DNA of 64,000 nucleotides from Lachnospiraceae bacterium (GTDB lineage: Bacteria > Bacillota > Clostridia > Lachnospirales > Lachnospiraceae): contig JAFUXG010000052.1 of NCBI GenBank assembly GCA_017470935.1, forward strand, positions 1-64,000, read 5' to 3'. The translations under genes were made by a program, and so were the position numbers. Below are positions 50,112-57,409 of this stretch, in pieces; the first letter of the stretch is position 1, and every line of letters begins with the position of its first letter. The notes under the pieces were generated by a model. That model saw only the letters and a program-made list of their open reading frames with translations, did not search any database and was not told where the DNA came from.

Positions 50112-50807
50112 AAAGGGCTTCCTGATGCGTCTATCATGCCGGAATTGTGTGCTCTGCTGAAGATAAATCTCAATGAACTTTTCAGTGGGGAGAGAATAGA
50201 AATGAATCAGTACGAAGAAAAAGTCAGTGAAAATCTCATTGAATGGAAACGAAAAGATGAGAATAATATGAACAGGAATACTATAATATCAGTAGTATAT
50301 ACAATTACTATGATTATCGGTATTTTGGTATGTTGTATATGTGATATTGCTATTTCTGGAACACTAACATGGTCACTTATCACACTTAGTTCTATTTTGA
50401 TTACATGGATAATATCTATTCCTATAATTTTGTTTGGGAAAAAGGGTATATCAGTAGCAATGGTTGACCTTAGCATTTTTATTTTGCCATTTATTTACAT
50501 ATTGAGCATTTTGGTAAAAGTTAAAGAGGTATTCAGCGTTGGTGCGATTATATCAATTATTTCACTAGTCTATCTTTGGATAAACTATTTTATTTGTTAT
50601 CGGCTTAAGGAACGAAAGCTTTTGGCAACAGGAATTGTATTTTTGGTTACCATTCCCTTCACACTTTTGATAAATATTATATTATCAAAAAGAATTGGTG
50701 AACCTGTGATTGATGTTTGGGATATATTGTCGGTATTTATTCTATTGATAGTAGCAGTTGCTTTTATCATTGGCGATTATGCACGAAGAAAAGGTTATGT
50801 AAGATAG
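50112..50807 (+). pseudogene. 3-prime half of the split XRE-type regulator gene
   Basis: Continues the gene broken at 42384: KGLPDASIMPELCALLKINLNELFSGE completes the helix-turn-helix domain (cited in parts KGLPDASIMPELCALL and INLNELFSGE), followed by about six membrane helices (from NTIISVVYTITMIIGILVCC). The joined protein would have 272 residues: a DNA-binding domain linked to a membrane domain, a known Firmicutes regulator layout. The frame from 50097 could give a truncated protein without a complete DNA-binding domain, but no ribosome binding site is seen. Confidence 0.88.
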
Positions 50808-50817
50808 GCTGTTTCAG

Positions 50818-51118
50818 AGCTGCTAGAAAGAGAATTAATGCATATCGTGATAAATGCTTTGCCGTGCAGGATTATTCGGCTGCGATTCAAAATATGCTGC
50901 TTGCTATTGTGGATCTTGGATATCAAAGCTGCTGGTATGAAGGACATATTACCGATGATGACAAGATTTGTGACAAGATGGCACAGATATTAAATGTGCC
51001 CGACAGCTATGAGTTGGTCTGTCATTTACCTATCGGAATTGCTGAAAGCGATTCAATGCAGCCTAAAAAGAAAGCGTTTGAAGAAAGGGCATGGTTTAAT
51101 TCTTTTCCACAAGAGTAA
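50818..51118 (+). pseudogene. Nitroreductase family remnant (C-terminal part)
   Basis: About 95 codons of the C-terminal half of a nitroreductase: YRDKCFAVQDYSAAIQNMLL, then LGYQSCWYEGHITDDDK and LVCHLPIGIAESD. The FMN-binding N-terminal half and the start codon are absent; the sequence begins directly after the regulator stop codon. An older deletion probably fused the two loci. Confidence 0.8.
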
Positions 51119-51296
51119 ATTGTAGTGGTTAAGCAGTGCTCCAACATAAATTAGGTATTGGAAATATAAAATAAGTGGGATATAATATATTACAAAGAAT
51201 TTGACTACAAAAATTTTTACCATCTATTCAATGTAAAATAATATTGAATGAATTATAGGTGTTTTAAGTAGATGTTTATTAGAAAGGTGTGATTGT

Positions 51297-51521
51297 ATGT
51301 CGATTGTACAGGAACAGGCCGTAGAAATGATAGGACTATTGCCGGATGATAGAGTTGAAGTAATAATTGAAGTAATGAAAGGTTTTATGAAACCAATTAC
51401 TGATATTAACGAACAACCAAAGAAAACAAGAATTGGTATTGCAAAGGGCAAATTTGTTGTTCCGGATGATATTGATGAGAGTAATGAAGAAATTGCTGAA
51501 ATGTTTGGGGTGAATGGATGA
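51297..51521 (+). CDS. Antitoxin-like protein (VapB position)
   Basis: A 74-residue acidic protein: VQEQAVEMIGLLPDDRVEVI, then IGIAKGKFVVPDDIDESNEEI, a C-terminal tail of the type seen in antitoxins that wrap around PIN toxins. The toxin gene overlaps its stop codon by four bases (ATGA). GAAAGGTG before the start. The same LPDDD-like N-terminal theme recurs in the antitoxin at 56717 (MIDSLPDDDSIQFF). Confidence 0.8.
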   Translation: MSIVQEQAVEMIGLLPDDRVEVIIEVMKGFMKPITDINEQPKKTRIGIAKGKFVVPDDIDESNEEIAEMFGVNG

Positions 51522-51919
51522 ATATTTTACTTGATACACATATTTTGTTATGGACAATTACATGAGATTCAAAACTTTCGGAAAAGGCTGTTTCGCTGAT
51601 AGAGGATATGGAAAACAATACAGTATTTTATAGCATTGCTTCTGTATGGGAAACAGAAATCAAGAATTCCTTAGGCAAACTTCCTATCTCCGGGCAGCAG
51701 CTTTCTGAATATTGTAGAGAAACAGGGTTTAAACTTTTATCCGTTGAAGAAAAACATATATTTGCACTTAATTCATTAGAAAGGGATTTGTCTTTGCCGA
51801 AACATAATGACCCGTTTGATAGAATTATGCTAGCCCAGGCAAAAGTTGAGGGATATAACTTTATTACACATGATTCGTTAGTGGCTGGTTATAATGAAAA
51901 GTGTATTGTATTTGTGTAG
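51518..51919 (+). pseudogene. VapC-like PIN toxin gene with premature stop
   Basis: Reads NILLDTHILLWTIT, then TGA at 51563-51565, then DSKLSEKAVSLIEDMENN and a full PIN domain: FYSIASVWETEIKNSLGK, KHNDPFDRIMLAQAKVEGY and FITHDSLV. The first catalytic Asp (LDTH) lies before the stop, so a restart at the ATG 51608 would yield a protein lacking it. The frame is otherwise intact to 51919. The toxin is probably dead while the antitoxin remains whole. Confidence 0.85.
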
Positions 51920-52020
51920 TGATTATAAGTATTAGTCTGTTGATGTCGCAAGTTAAAACTATTGCATATGTCATGGTAAATATTGAAATGCCAATATTAA
52001 AGTGAAAAAGTAATTATTGA

Positions 52021-52205
52021 GGCTGTACAAAGTGCAGCCTTGTTTAATATATGGGAGGAAAATTACAATGGCATTTTTACTGGATAATGTTGTCCCTTGG
52101 GGAAGAAATATTGATGAGTATAAAGAAATGTTTCTGCTGAATGACGAGGATAGAAATAAGAAAATAGCCAGTTTACCTGGCAACCGCACAAATTATTTTA
52201 TTTAA
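52021..52205 (+). pseudogene. Hairpin leader plus truncated SAM methyltransferase-like gene
   Basis: GGCTGTAC/GTGCAGCC hairpin (52021-52039), TTGTTTAATATAT and GGGAGG lead to an ATG at 52068. The frame ends after 45 codons: FLLDNVVPWGRNIDEYKEMF and LLNDEDRNKKIASLPGNRT match the N-terminus of a family of class I SAM-dependent methyltransferases (VPWGRxxxEYxxMFxL), whose remaining 200 or so residues are gone. The leader nearly duplicates that at 41031-41070. Confidence 0.7.
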
Positions 52206-52212
52206 TGACTGT

Positions 52213-52620
52213 TTACATTTGCAGGATTTGAAGAGTTTTATCAAAACAAAATTCCGTTTTCCCGGAACTAGTTTTGATGTAGGTATCGCCTAAGTTTAAC
52301 AAACCTAAACCGATAAGTACAGTATCATCATTGAGATTAGGTAAAATTACAGCGTCCATATAATTAAATGTATAATCATCCATTTCCAATTTTATAGTAC
52401 AACTACTTGATTCGCTAGGTCCATTTGCAGTCTTCATTTCAATAGATCCTTCGCCCTCTACCGCTATAGCCTCTGCAATATTTTTGCTAATACATACGTC
52501 TGATGCACCCGTATCTATTATTCCAGTAGCAGTATAAAAACCATTATCTTTATACGCATTAAAAACTTTAACTTCTAAAGAAATACTACGAACAATACTG
52601 TTGTACGTTTTTTTAATCAT
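52213..52620 (-). CDS. Retropepsin-like aspartic protease
   Basis: A 135-residue single-lobe aspartic protease domain (clan AA). The catalytic motif is GIIDTGASDVCIS (D-T-G-A), followed by a flap-like NGPSESSSCTIKLEM and the hydrophobic-hydrophobic-Gly motif in TVLIGLGLLNLGD. Like retroviral pepsins it should work as a homodimer. The start at 52620 fits the domain; the frame is open to 52680. It overlaps the upstream small gene by eight bases, so the two are coupled. Target unknown. Confidence 0.85.
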   Translation of the reverse strand: MIKKTYNSIVRSISLEVKVFNAYKDNGFYTATGIIDTGASDVCISKNIAEAIAVEGEGSIEMKTANGPSESSSCTIKLEMDDYTFNYMDAVILPNLNDDTVLIGLGLLNLGDTYIKTSSGKTEFCFDKTLQILQM

Positions 52621-52867
52621 AATAAGCTCCCCCAACAACTCCTCTATAGCATTGATCACTATCTGACAATTTTTGCACAATAAACGTACCCATTTCCTGA
52701 TTCTTTACTGTTTCTGTAACAGCTTCATATTTTATGTCGTAAGTGCCTAAAACGTTTTTGTTAGAAATTACGATTATACAATTGCCATATTGCTGATATA
52801 AATCATTACGGTGTTCTTTAAACCAATTAAAATCTGCTTTTTGTTGCTCAGTTAAACCAGCTATCAT
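52613..52867 (-). CDS. Small DUF5678-like protein upstream of the protease
   Basis: An 84-residue protein: LTEQQKADFNWFKEHRNDLY, then YGNCIIVISNKNVLGTYD. Proteins with this WFKEHxxELxxxYxGKxVxIxNxxVL pattern are commonly encoded directly before retropepsin-like proteases in bacteria. A GGAGGTGG site lies before the ATG at 52867. It may be a substrate, chaperone or regulator of the protease. The 590-bp gap upstream (52880-53470) is very AT-rich; it holds a promoter at 53393 and no gene. Confidence 0.7.
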   Translation of the reverse strand: MIAGLTEQQKADFNWFKEHRNDLYQQYGNCIIVISNKNVLGTYDIKYEAVTETVKNQEMGTFIVQKLSDSDQCYRGVVGGAYYD

Positions 52868-53392
52868 AATGACCACCTCCGTTTTCTTGATTATACATTA
52901 ATTGATTGAAAAAAAGAAGTACCTTTTACAAGTTTTCTTTCCTCTTTTTTATTATTATCCTAACTAAATATTAGAAATGTCTAAATCAGATTTTCCTTTA
53001 TTTCAAACACATTTCAAAATTTGTTACGTTGAAAATATTTACGTTTGTTTCCTTTTATAAAAATTGAATTACCGTTATTTTCAAGCTCGGAATCAACTAC
53101 AGTATATGACACTGACTTCGATTAATTTTGTCTGTCGCTATTATTTATTATACTATTTCAAAAATAACATATTTTTAGGGATTTTGGTATTCATGTCTAT
53201 GAGCATATCTTTAATTCCGAATATCAAATTATATTGTGTTATTTGATGTTACTGTATTTTCTTTCCATTATTTTTTCCTTGCGAGATTATGGAAAAGACC
53301 TTAAACGGATATAAAATAATGTAATATGAAACGGTGGGTTGTTGTCAATAAATTTAGTGTTTTCAAGGGTTGTATAGGAATACTATAACACC

Positions 53393-53421
53393 TTGTAAGT
53401 GTTAAAAATATCTGTTAAAAT
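53393..53421 (+). promoter_or_regulatory. Promoter of the 53471 gene
   Basis: TTGTAA (53393-53398), 17-bp spacer, TAAAAT (53416-53421), about 50 bases before the start codon. Confidence 0.55.
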
Positions 53422-53470
53422 GGGAACATTAGAATCGCAGTTTATTAGGATGAACGTAGGAGAGGAAAAC

Positions 53471-53797
53471 ATGAAGGTTGTTACAATATGTGGCAGTATG
53501 AGGTTTGAAGATCAGATGAAAAAAATTGCATTCGACTTAGAAACTAAAAGCAATATGTGTGTGATACAATGCGTTTATAATGTAAACAAAGGATTGTTAA
53601 GAGCAAGCGATGCAGACTCATTAAATAAAATGCATATGAAGAAAATTGATATTTCGGATGCCATATATGTAGTAGATGTAGGGGGATATATTGGTAAATC
53701 GGTTAATAAAGAAATTGCGTATGCGCAAAGCTTAGGAAAAGAAGTTATTTTTCATTCAAAATTTGAAACAGAATGTAACAAAAATAACAATTCATAG
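53471..53797 (+). CDS. Nucleoside 2-deoxyribosyltransferase-like (Rossmannoid) protein
   Basis: A 108-residue small Rossmannoid protein. KVVTICGSMRFEDQMKKIAFDL has the GSxRF nucleotide-binding phrase and KKIDISDAIYVVDVGGYIGKSVNKEIAYAQ (in parts DAIYVVDVGGYIG, then EIAYAQSLGKEV) matches the deoxyribosyltransferase/DUF4406 group. Likely acts on a nucleoside or nucleotide. Start at 53471 with GGAGAGG upstream; the longer frame from 53399 overlaps the promoter. A NUDIX gene follows 18 bp later. Confidence 0.75.
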   Translation: MKVVTICGSMRFEDQMKKIAFDLETKSNMCVIQCVYNVNKGLLRASDADSLNKMHMKKIDISDAIYVVDVGGYIGKSVNKEIAYAQSLGKEVIFHSKFETECNKNNNS

Positions 53798-53814
53798 GCT
53801 TACAAGGAAAAAAC

Positions 53815-54348
53815 ATGAAGAATATACAGGAAATTAGCATAGCATTAGAGGATTTGGAATGGCCTTTTGATTACATCGACCATGACAGAGAAATCGTAAG
53901 AGCAATAGTTTTTGATGACTATGGATATTATTATTTTGTCAGGGCGATACGTGATGATGATTTTGGCAAGGCCGAATTAATCGAAACCTCCGGTGGGGGA
54001 GTTGAAAAAGGTGAGGATTTGCTTGCGGCAATCAAACGGGAGTTGAAAGAAGAGCTTGGCGCAGAGGTTGAGATCATATGCAAAATCGGAGTTGTAAGTG
54101 ATTATTACAACCTGATACACAGGCATAATATAAACAATTATTATCTCTGCAAGATCAAATCCTTTGGCGATAAGCATATGACTCAGGATGAAATAGAATG
54201 CTTTCATTTATCCACATTGAAAATGAATTATGAAGATGCAGTCAGAGAATATAAAAGGTGTTCTGAAACAAGAATCGGCAGGCTCATCGCAAACAGGGAG
54301 CTGCCAATATTAAATCGGGCAAAGGAGATTCTTGATACGGCTGTTTAA
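53815..54348 (+). CDS. NUDIX hydrolase
   Basis: A 177-residue NUDIX protein. The Nudix box is GGGVEKGEDLLAAIKRELKE followed by ELGAE, which fits GX5EX7REUXEEXGU with all acidic residues. The N-terminal part contains FDYGYYYFVRA. Substrate is probably a nucleoside diphosphate derivative. Adjacent to the nucleoside-related gene at 53471, so both may process nucleotides. Confidence 0.9.
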   Translation: MKNIQEISIALEDLEWPFDYIDHDREIVRAIVFDDYGYYYFVRAIRDDDFGKAELIETSGGGVEKGEDLLAAIKRELKEELGAEVEIICKIGVVSDYYNLIHRHNINNYYLCKIKSFGDKHMTQDEIECFHLSTLKMNYEDAVREYKRCSETRIGRLIANRELPILNRAKEILDTAV

Positions 54349-54377
54349 AGTAATTGCTTCAGACTGGAGAGAAGTTT

Positions 54378-54518
54378 ATGTTTAGAAAATTCAAATTGCA
54401 GGGAAATGTTCCCGGGGCAATATGCTCCGATGAGGATATGATTTGTTAGTGCGCACATTGGCTTGTGGAACAAATACTTGATGAACATAGAATGAGGGAT
54501 AAAAATCCGAATAAATGA
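54378..54518 (+). pseudogene. Short gene interrupted by an in-frame TAG
   Basis: ATG at 54378, MFRKFKLQGNVPGAICSDED, then TAG at 54447-54449, then in the same frame AHWLVEQILDEHRMRDK to a TGA at 54516. I do not recognise the protein. Either a nonsense-mutated small gene or two fragments in one frame by chance. Confidence 0.4.
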
Positions 54519-54553
54519 TATTGCTTTATGAGGTTTTGAAAGAGGGCTATAAA

Positions 54554-55024
54554 ATGGAAATGGATGTGAATGTAAAGAAGGCATTAGAAAATATTAATTT
54601 TATCGATAGGTATAAAAGTGTATCTGAAAAATATAGCGCAGAAAGAACATTATCAGATAACCGATTACGTTATATAGACGGAGGAGAAGTAATAAAGATC
54701 ATAAATGAATGTGGATATGACGCATTATTTGATAAAGAAGAAAAATTCTTTAAAATAAATGATGAATCTATTAATGAGTATATTTTCAGAGTACATATAA
54801 TAATAAAAGATGGAATGATAGATTTGGTTTGGGTATTAAAAGAAAATGATGATTTGATATTAGGCTCGCCTTTAAGTGCATATTCAAGAAGTCTTATAGA
54901 TGTCAGCTACAGGATAAAAAAACCTGTTATCAGTGATTATAACGATATAGAGGATATATTAAAGTTAACATTTAATATGTATGAAGATTTTAAAAAAGAA
55001 TATGTAAAAATAAGATCATATTAA
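54554..55024 (+). CDS. Hypothetical protein
   Basis: A 156-residue soluble protein with no recognised domain. It is mixed helix and strand: VKKALENINFIDRYKSVSEK, YIFRVHIIIKDGMIDLVWVL and IKKPVISDYNDIEDIL. The general look (single small domain, aromatic strand pair) resembles immunity or Smi1-like proteins, but I cannot show it. Start 54554 follows GAGGG weakly; the frame is open from 54515. Confidence 0.6.
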   Translation: MEMDVNVKKALENINFIDRYKSVSEKYSAERTLSDNRLRYIDGGEVIKIINECGYDALFDKEEKFFKINDESINEYIFRVHIIIKDGMIDLVWVLKENDDLILGSPLSAYSRSLIDVSYRIKKPVISDYNDIEDILKLTFNMYEDFKKEYVKIRSY

Positions 55025-55122
55025 TATTAGCTTAACATAATGATATATTCAAATAACATAAATGATATTGCTGGTAGAACATAAATATGTTAATATTTAA
55101 AAAATACTTTGAGGTGAATGTT

Positions 55123-55578
55123 ATGGGGTTGTTTGATAAATTTAAGAAAAAAGATAAGGGGACTGTAACCAGTAAACAAACAAATAAGCAAGAAAAAACA
55201 TTAGCAGAAGATATACCCGTTTCTGCTGAATGGGCTAAAGATAATTTGAACAAAACAGGTTATGAAGTTGATTATAATTTAGAAAGTATGAAGGAAGTTG
55301 AACGGTTTTTTAATGAACAATCAAAAGAAGGAGGAGTTCTTACAGGTAAGTCCGGTTCTATTTTGTTTAGTTTAGGCTGTTTAATAGGAGAAACGATAAT
55401 CAGAATATGTGGTGGAGAATGGGTGACGGATGATGATGATCCGATGGGAGAAATCAATATTGCTGTAAAGCTCCCTAATGATGCTGTCGTATGGCCCGTT
55501 CAAAGATGTATGAAAAGATTAAAAAACGGAGATGAAGAAAATATATATGATTATGTGTATGCTATAACACAGCAATAA
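55123..55578 (+). CDS. Hypothetical protein, MGLFDKFKK start
   Basis: A 151-residue soluble protein. It begins MGLFDKFKKKDKGTV, like the gene at 40198, then ISxEWA-type text VSAEWAKDNLNKTGYEVDYN and a central SGSILFSLGCLIGETIIRIC, possibly an amphipathic or buried helix, then WVTDDDDPMGEINIAVKLPN. No known function. GAGGTGAATG precedes the ATG at 55123. Confidence 0.65.
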   Translation: MGLFDKFKKKDKGTVTSKQTNKQEKTLAEDIPVSAEWAKDNLNKTGYEVDYNLESMKEVERFFNEQSKEGGVLTGKSGSILFSLGCLIGETIIRICGGEWVTDDDDPMGEINIAVKLPNDAVVWPVQRCMKRLKNGDEENIYDYVYAITQQ

Positions 55579-55620
55579 TATTGATTGTTAATATAATTTG
55601 ATTGAAAAAATTTGAAAATG

Positions 55621-55640
55621 AGGGACGAGCAATCGTCCCT
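55621..55640. terminator. Hairpin, possible terminator
   Basis: AGGGACGA, GCAA, TCGTCCCT: perfect 8-bp stem. There is no plus-strand T-run, so termination efficiency is doubtful. Confidence 0.4.
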
Positions 55641-55680
55641 TGATTCGATTATAGGAGATTTTTATTATAAGGAGCATAGT

Positions 55681-56601
55681 ATGAGATTTGATAAGAAAAT
55701 TCTAATAACCGGCGGAACTGTGTTTGTAAGCAGATACATAGCAGAATACTATGTGGCAAAGGGCTATGATGTATATGTGATCAACAGAAATACAAGAGAG
55801 CAGTCCGAGGGGGTTACACTCATTCGGGCAGACCGTCATGAATTAGTAGACAAACTTTCTGACCTGCATTTTGACCTTGTGATTGATACTGCTTATTCCG
55901 CTTATGATGTGGAGACTATGCTTGATGCACTTGAAAGCTTTGATGACTATGTACTTATAAGCTCAAGTGCGGTATATCCGGAGTATGAGGCACAGCCCTT
56001 TAAGGAGGATACGCCAAAAGCTGTCAATAAATTCTGGGGTAAATACGGTACTGACAAGATAGAGGCGGAAAAAGTACTGATGGACAGAAATCCGAACGCA
56101 TACATTGTCAGACCTCCGTACCTGTATGGCCCAATGAATAATGTGTATAGGGAAGCCTTTGTGTTTGACTGTGCATTGGAGGAAAGGAAGTTTTATCTTC
56201 CACGCGAAGGCGAGATGAAGCTGCAGTTTTTCCATGTTGAGGATCTTTGCAGATTTATTGACATTCTGTGGAATGAAAAGCCTTCGCAGCACATTTATAA
56301 TGTGGGAAACAAGGAAACGGTATCTATTCGTGATTGGGTAGGATTGTGTTATAATGTTGCAGGAAAGAATGCAGAGTTTGTTAATATCTATGATGACATA
56401 GAGCAGAGAAATTATTTCAGTTTCTATGATTATGAATATTATCTGGATGTTACCGGGCAGGAGCAGCTTATGCAGGAGACAAAGACGCTTTCCGAAGGCT
56501 TGAAGGAGGCATTTGAGTGGTACAATAATAATATGGATAAGGTAAATAAGAAGCCGTTCTTGGAGTATATTGATAAGAATTTTAAGGAGAGAAGAATATA
56601 A
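55681..56601 (+). CDS. NAD-dependent epimerase/dehydratase
   Basis: A 306-residue short-chain dehydrogenase of the extended type. Rossmann nucleotide motif ILITGGTVFVSRYIAEYY (GGTxFVS in place of GxxGxxG), active-site region LISSSAVYP with the catalytic Ser and Tyr spaced as in epimerases, FWGKYGTDKIEAEKVL, and VRPPYLYGP. Acts on a nucleotide sugar or similar; substrate not determinable. The start at 55681 follows AAGGAG; 55612 would include a hairpin. Confidence 0.87.
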   Translation: MRFDKKILITGGTVFVSRYIAEYYVAKGYDVYVINRNTREQSEGVTLIRADRHELVDKLSDLHFDLVIDTAYSAYDVETMLDALESFDDYVLISSSAVYPEYEAQPFKEDTPKAVNKFWGKYGTDKIEAEKVLMDRNPNAYIVRPPYLYGPMNNVYREAFVFDCALEERKFYLPREGEMKLQFFHVEDLCRFIDILWNEKPSQHIYNVGNKETVSIRDWVGLCYNVAGKNAEFVNIYDDIEQRNYFSFYDYEYYLDVTGQEQLMQETKTLSEGLKEAFEWYNNNMDKVNKKPFLEYIDKNFKERRI

Positions 56602-56716
56602 GAGGAGTAATTGGAAAATCCTTGTTAACAAGAGAAAATGTTTCGGTAAATAATCTTGTAATGTAGAATATAAATAGCTATAATAAGGATAATGAAAAAG
56701 TATGGAGGTGGTTTGT

Positions 56717-56983
56717 ATGACATTAAGGCAAGAAGCTTATTCGATGATTGATTCACTGCCGGATGATGATAGTATTCAATTTTTTATTGATATGATAAAG
56801 CAGTTTAATTTAGTTGTAAAAAATAAATCAAAATTGTCAGAAAAGTCTGACGAAGCATCTGAGAAAAGACAGGCATTTCTTAGAATGGAGGAAATGAAAA
56901 AGACACATCCATTTCCGAAGAATTATGATTATGAGAAGGTTAGAGAGGAGGCTATGGCAGAAAAATATGGTCGCTTTAATTGA
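56717..56983 (+). CDS. Antitoxin-like protein
   Basis: An 88-residue charged protein: TLRQEAYSMIDSLPDDDSIQ and a long helix, ending KKTHPFPKNYDYEKVREEAM. Position directly before, and 17-bp overlap with, a PIN toxin gene indicates an antitoxin. The C-terminal part DYEKVREEAMAEKYG is of the toxin-wrapping type seen in RelB/VapB families. GGAGGTGG precedes the start. Confidence 0.8.
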   Translation: MTLRQEAYSMIDSLPDDDSIQFFIDMIKQFNLVVKNKSKLSEKSDEASEKRQAFLRMEEMKKTHPFPKNYDYEKVREEAMAEKYGRFN

Positions 56984-57374
56984 TGCTAATGTTGTCTTGA
57001 ACTATATTACGGATCGGGAAGATCCTTTTCGCACAGCCTCTAATAAAACTATGGATTTATGTTCCGGGAGCGATGTTGACGGATACATCGCTTTTCATTC
57101 TGTTTCAATTATCTGGTATTCCTTAAAGATTCCAAATGAACAAAAAAGAGTATGGCTTAAAAATATATGTAGTATACTTACAGTTGTAGGTGCATCACAT
57201 GATCAAGTATTAGACGCAATAGAACGAGATGATTTCAATGACTTTGAGGATTGTCTCCAAGATGAATGTGCTGTTGCTGTTCATGCAGACTGTATTGTTA
57301 CATGCAATGCAAAAGATTTTGGTAATGCTAAGACAAAGATATATAATCCGGATGAGTTTGTGGCATTATTCTAA
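56967..57374 (+). CDS. PIN domain toxin (VapC-like)
   Basis: A 135-residue PIN ribonuclease: VALIDANVVLNYITDREDPF has the first Asp (IDANV), then central acidic residues, and FNDFEDCLQDECAVAVHADC plus IVTCNAKDFGNAKTKIYNPDEF with the second acidic cluster (NAKDF). All expected acidic positions appear present. Start at 56967 gives the usual PIN length; the frame is open to 56925. Unlike the pair at 51297-51919, this one looks intact. Confidence 0.87.
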   Translation: MVALIDANVVLNYITDREDPFRTASNKTMDLCSGSDVDGYIAFHSVSIIWYSLKIPNEQKRVWLKNICSILTVVGASHDQVLDAIERDDFNDFEDCLQDECAVAVHADCIVTCNAKDFGNAKTKIYNPDEFVALF

Positions 57375-57409
57375 TATTGTTTGTTATTATAAAAGGGGAG
57401 GAAACAAAG

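Noticed and set aside
54447..54449. Pyrrolysine or other recoding at in-frame TAG
   Set aside because: No recoding machinery or stem-loop signal is seen in the window, and both affected genes lie among other decaying genes.
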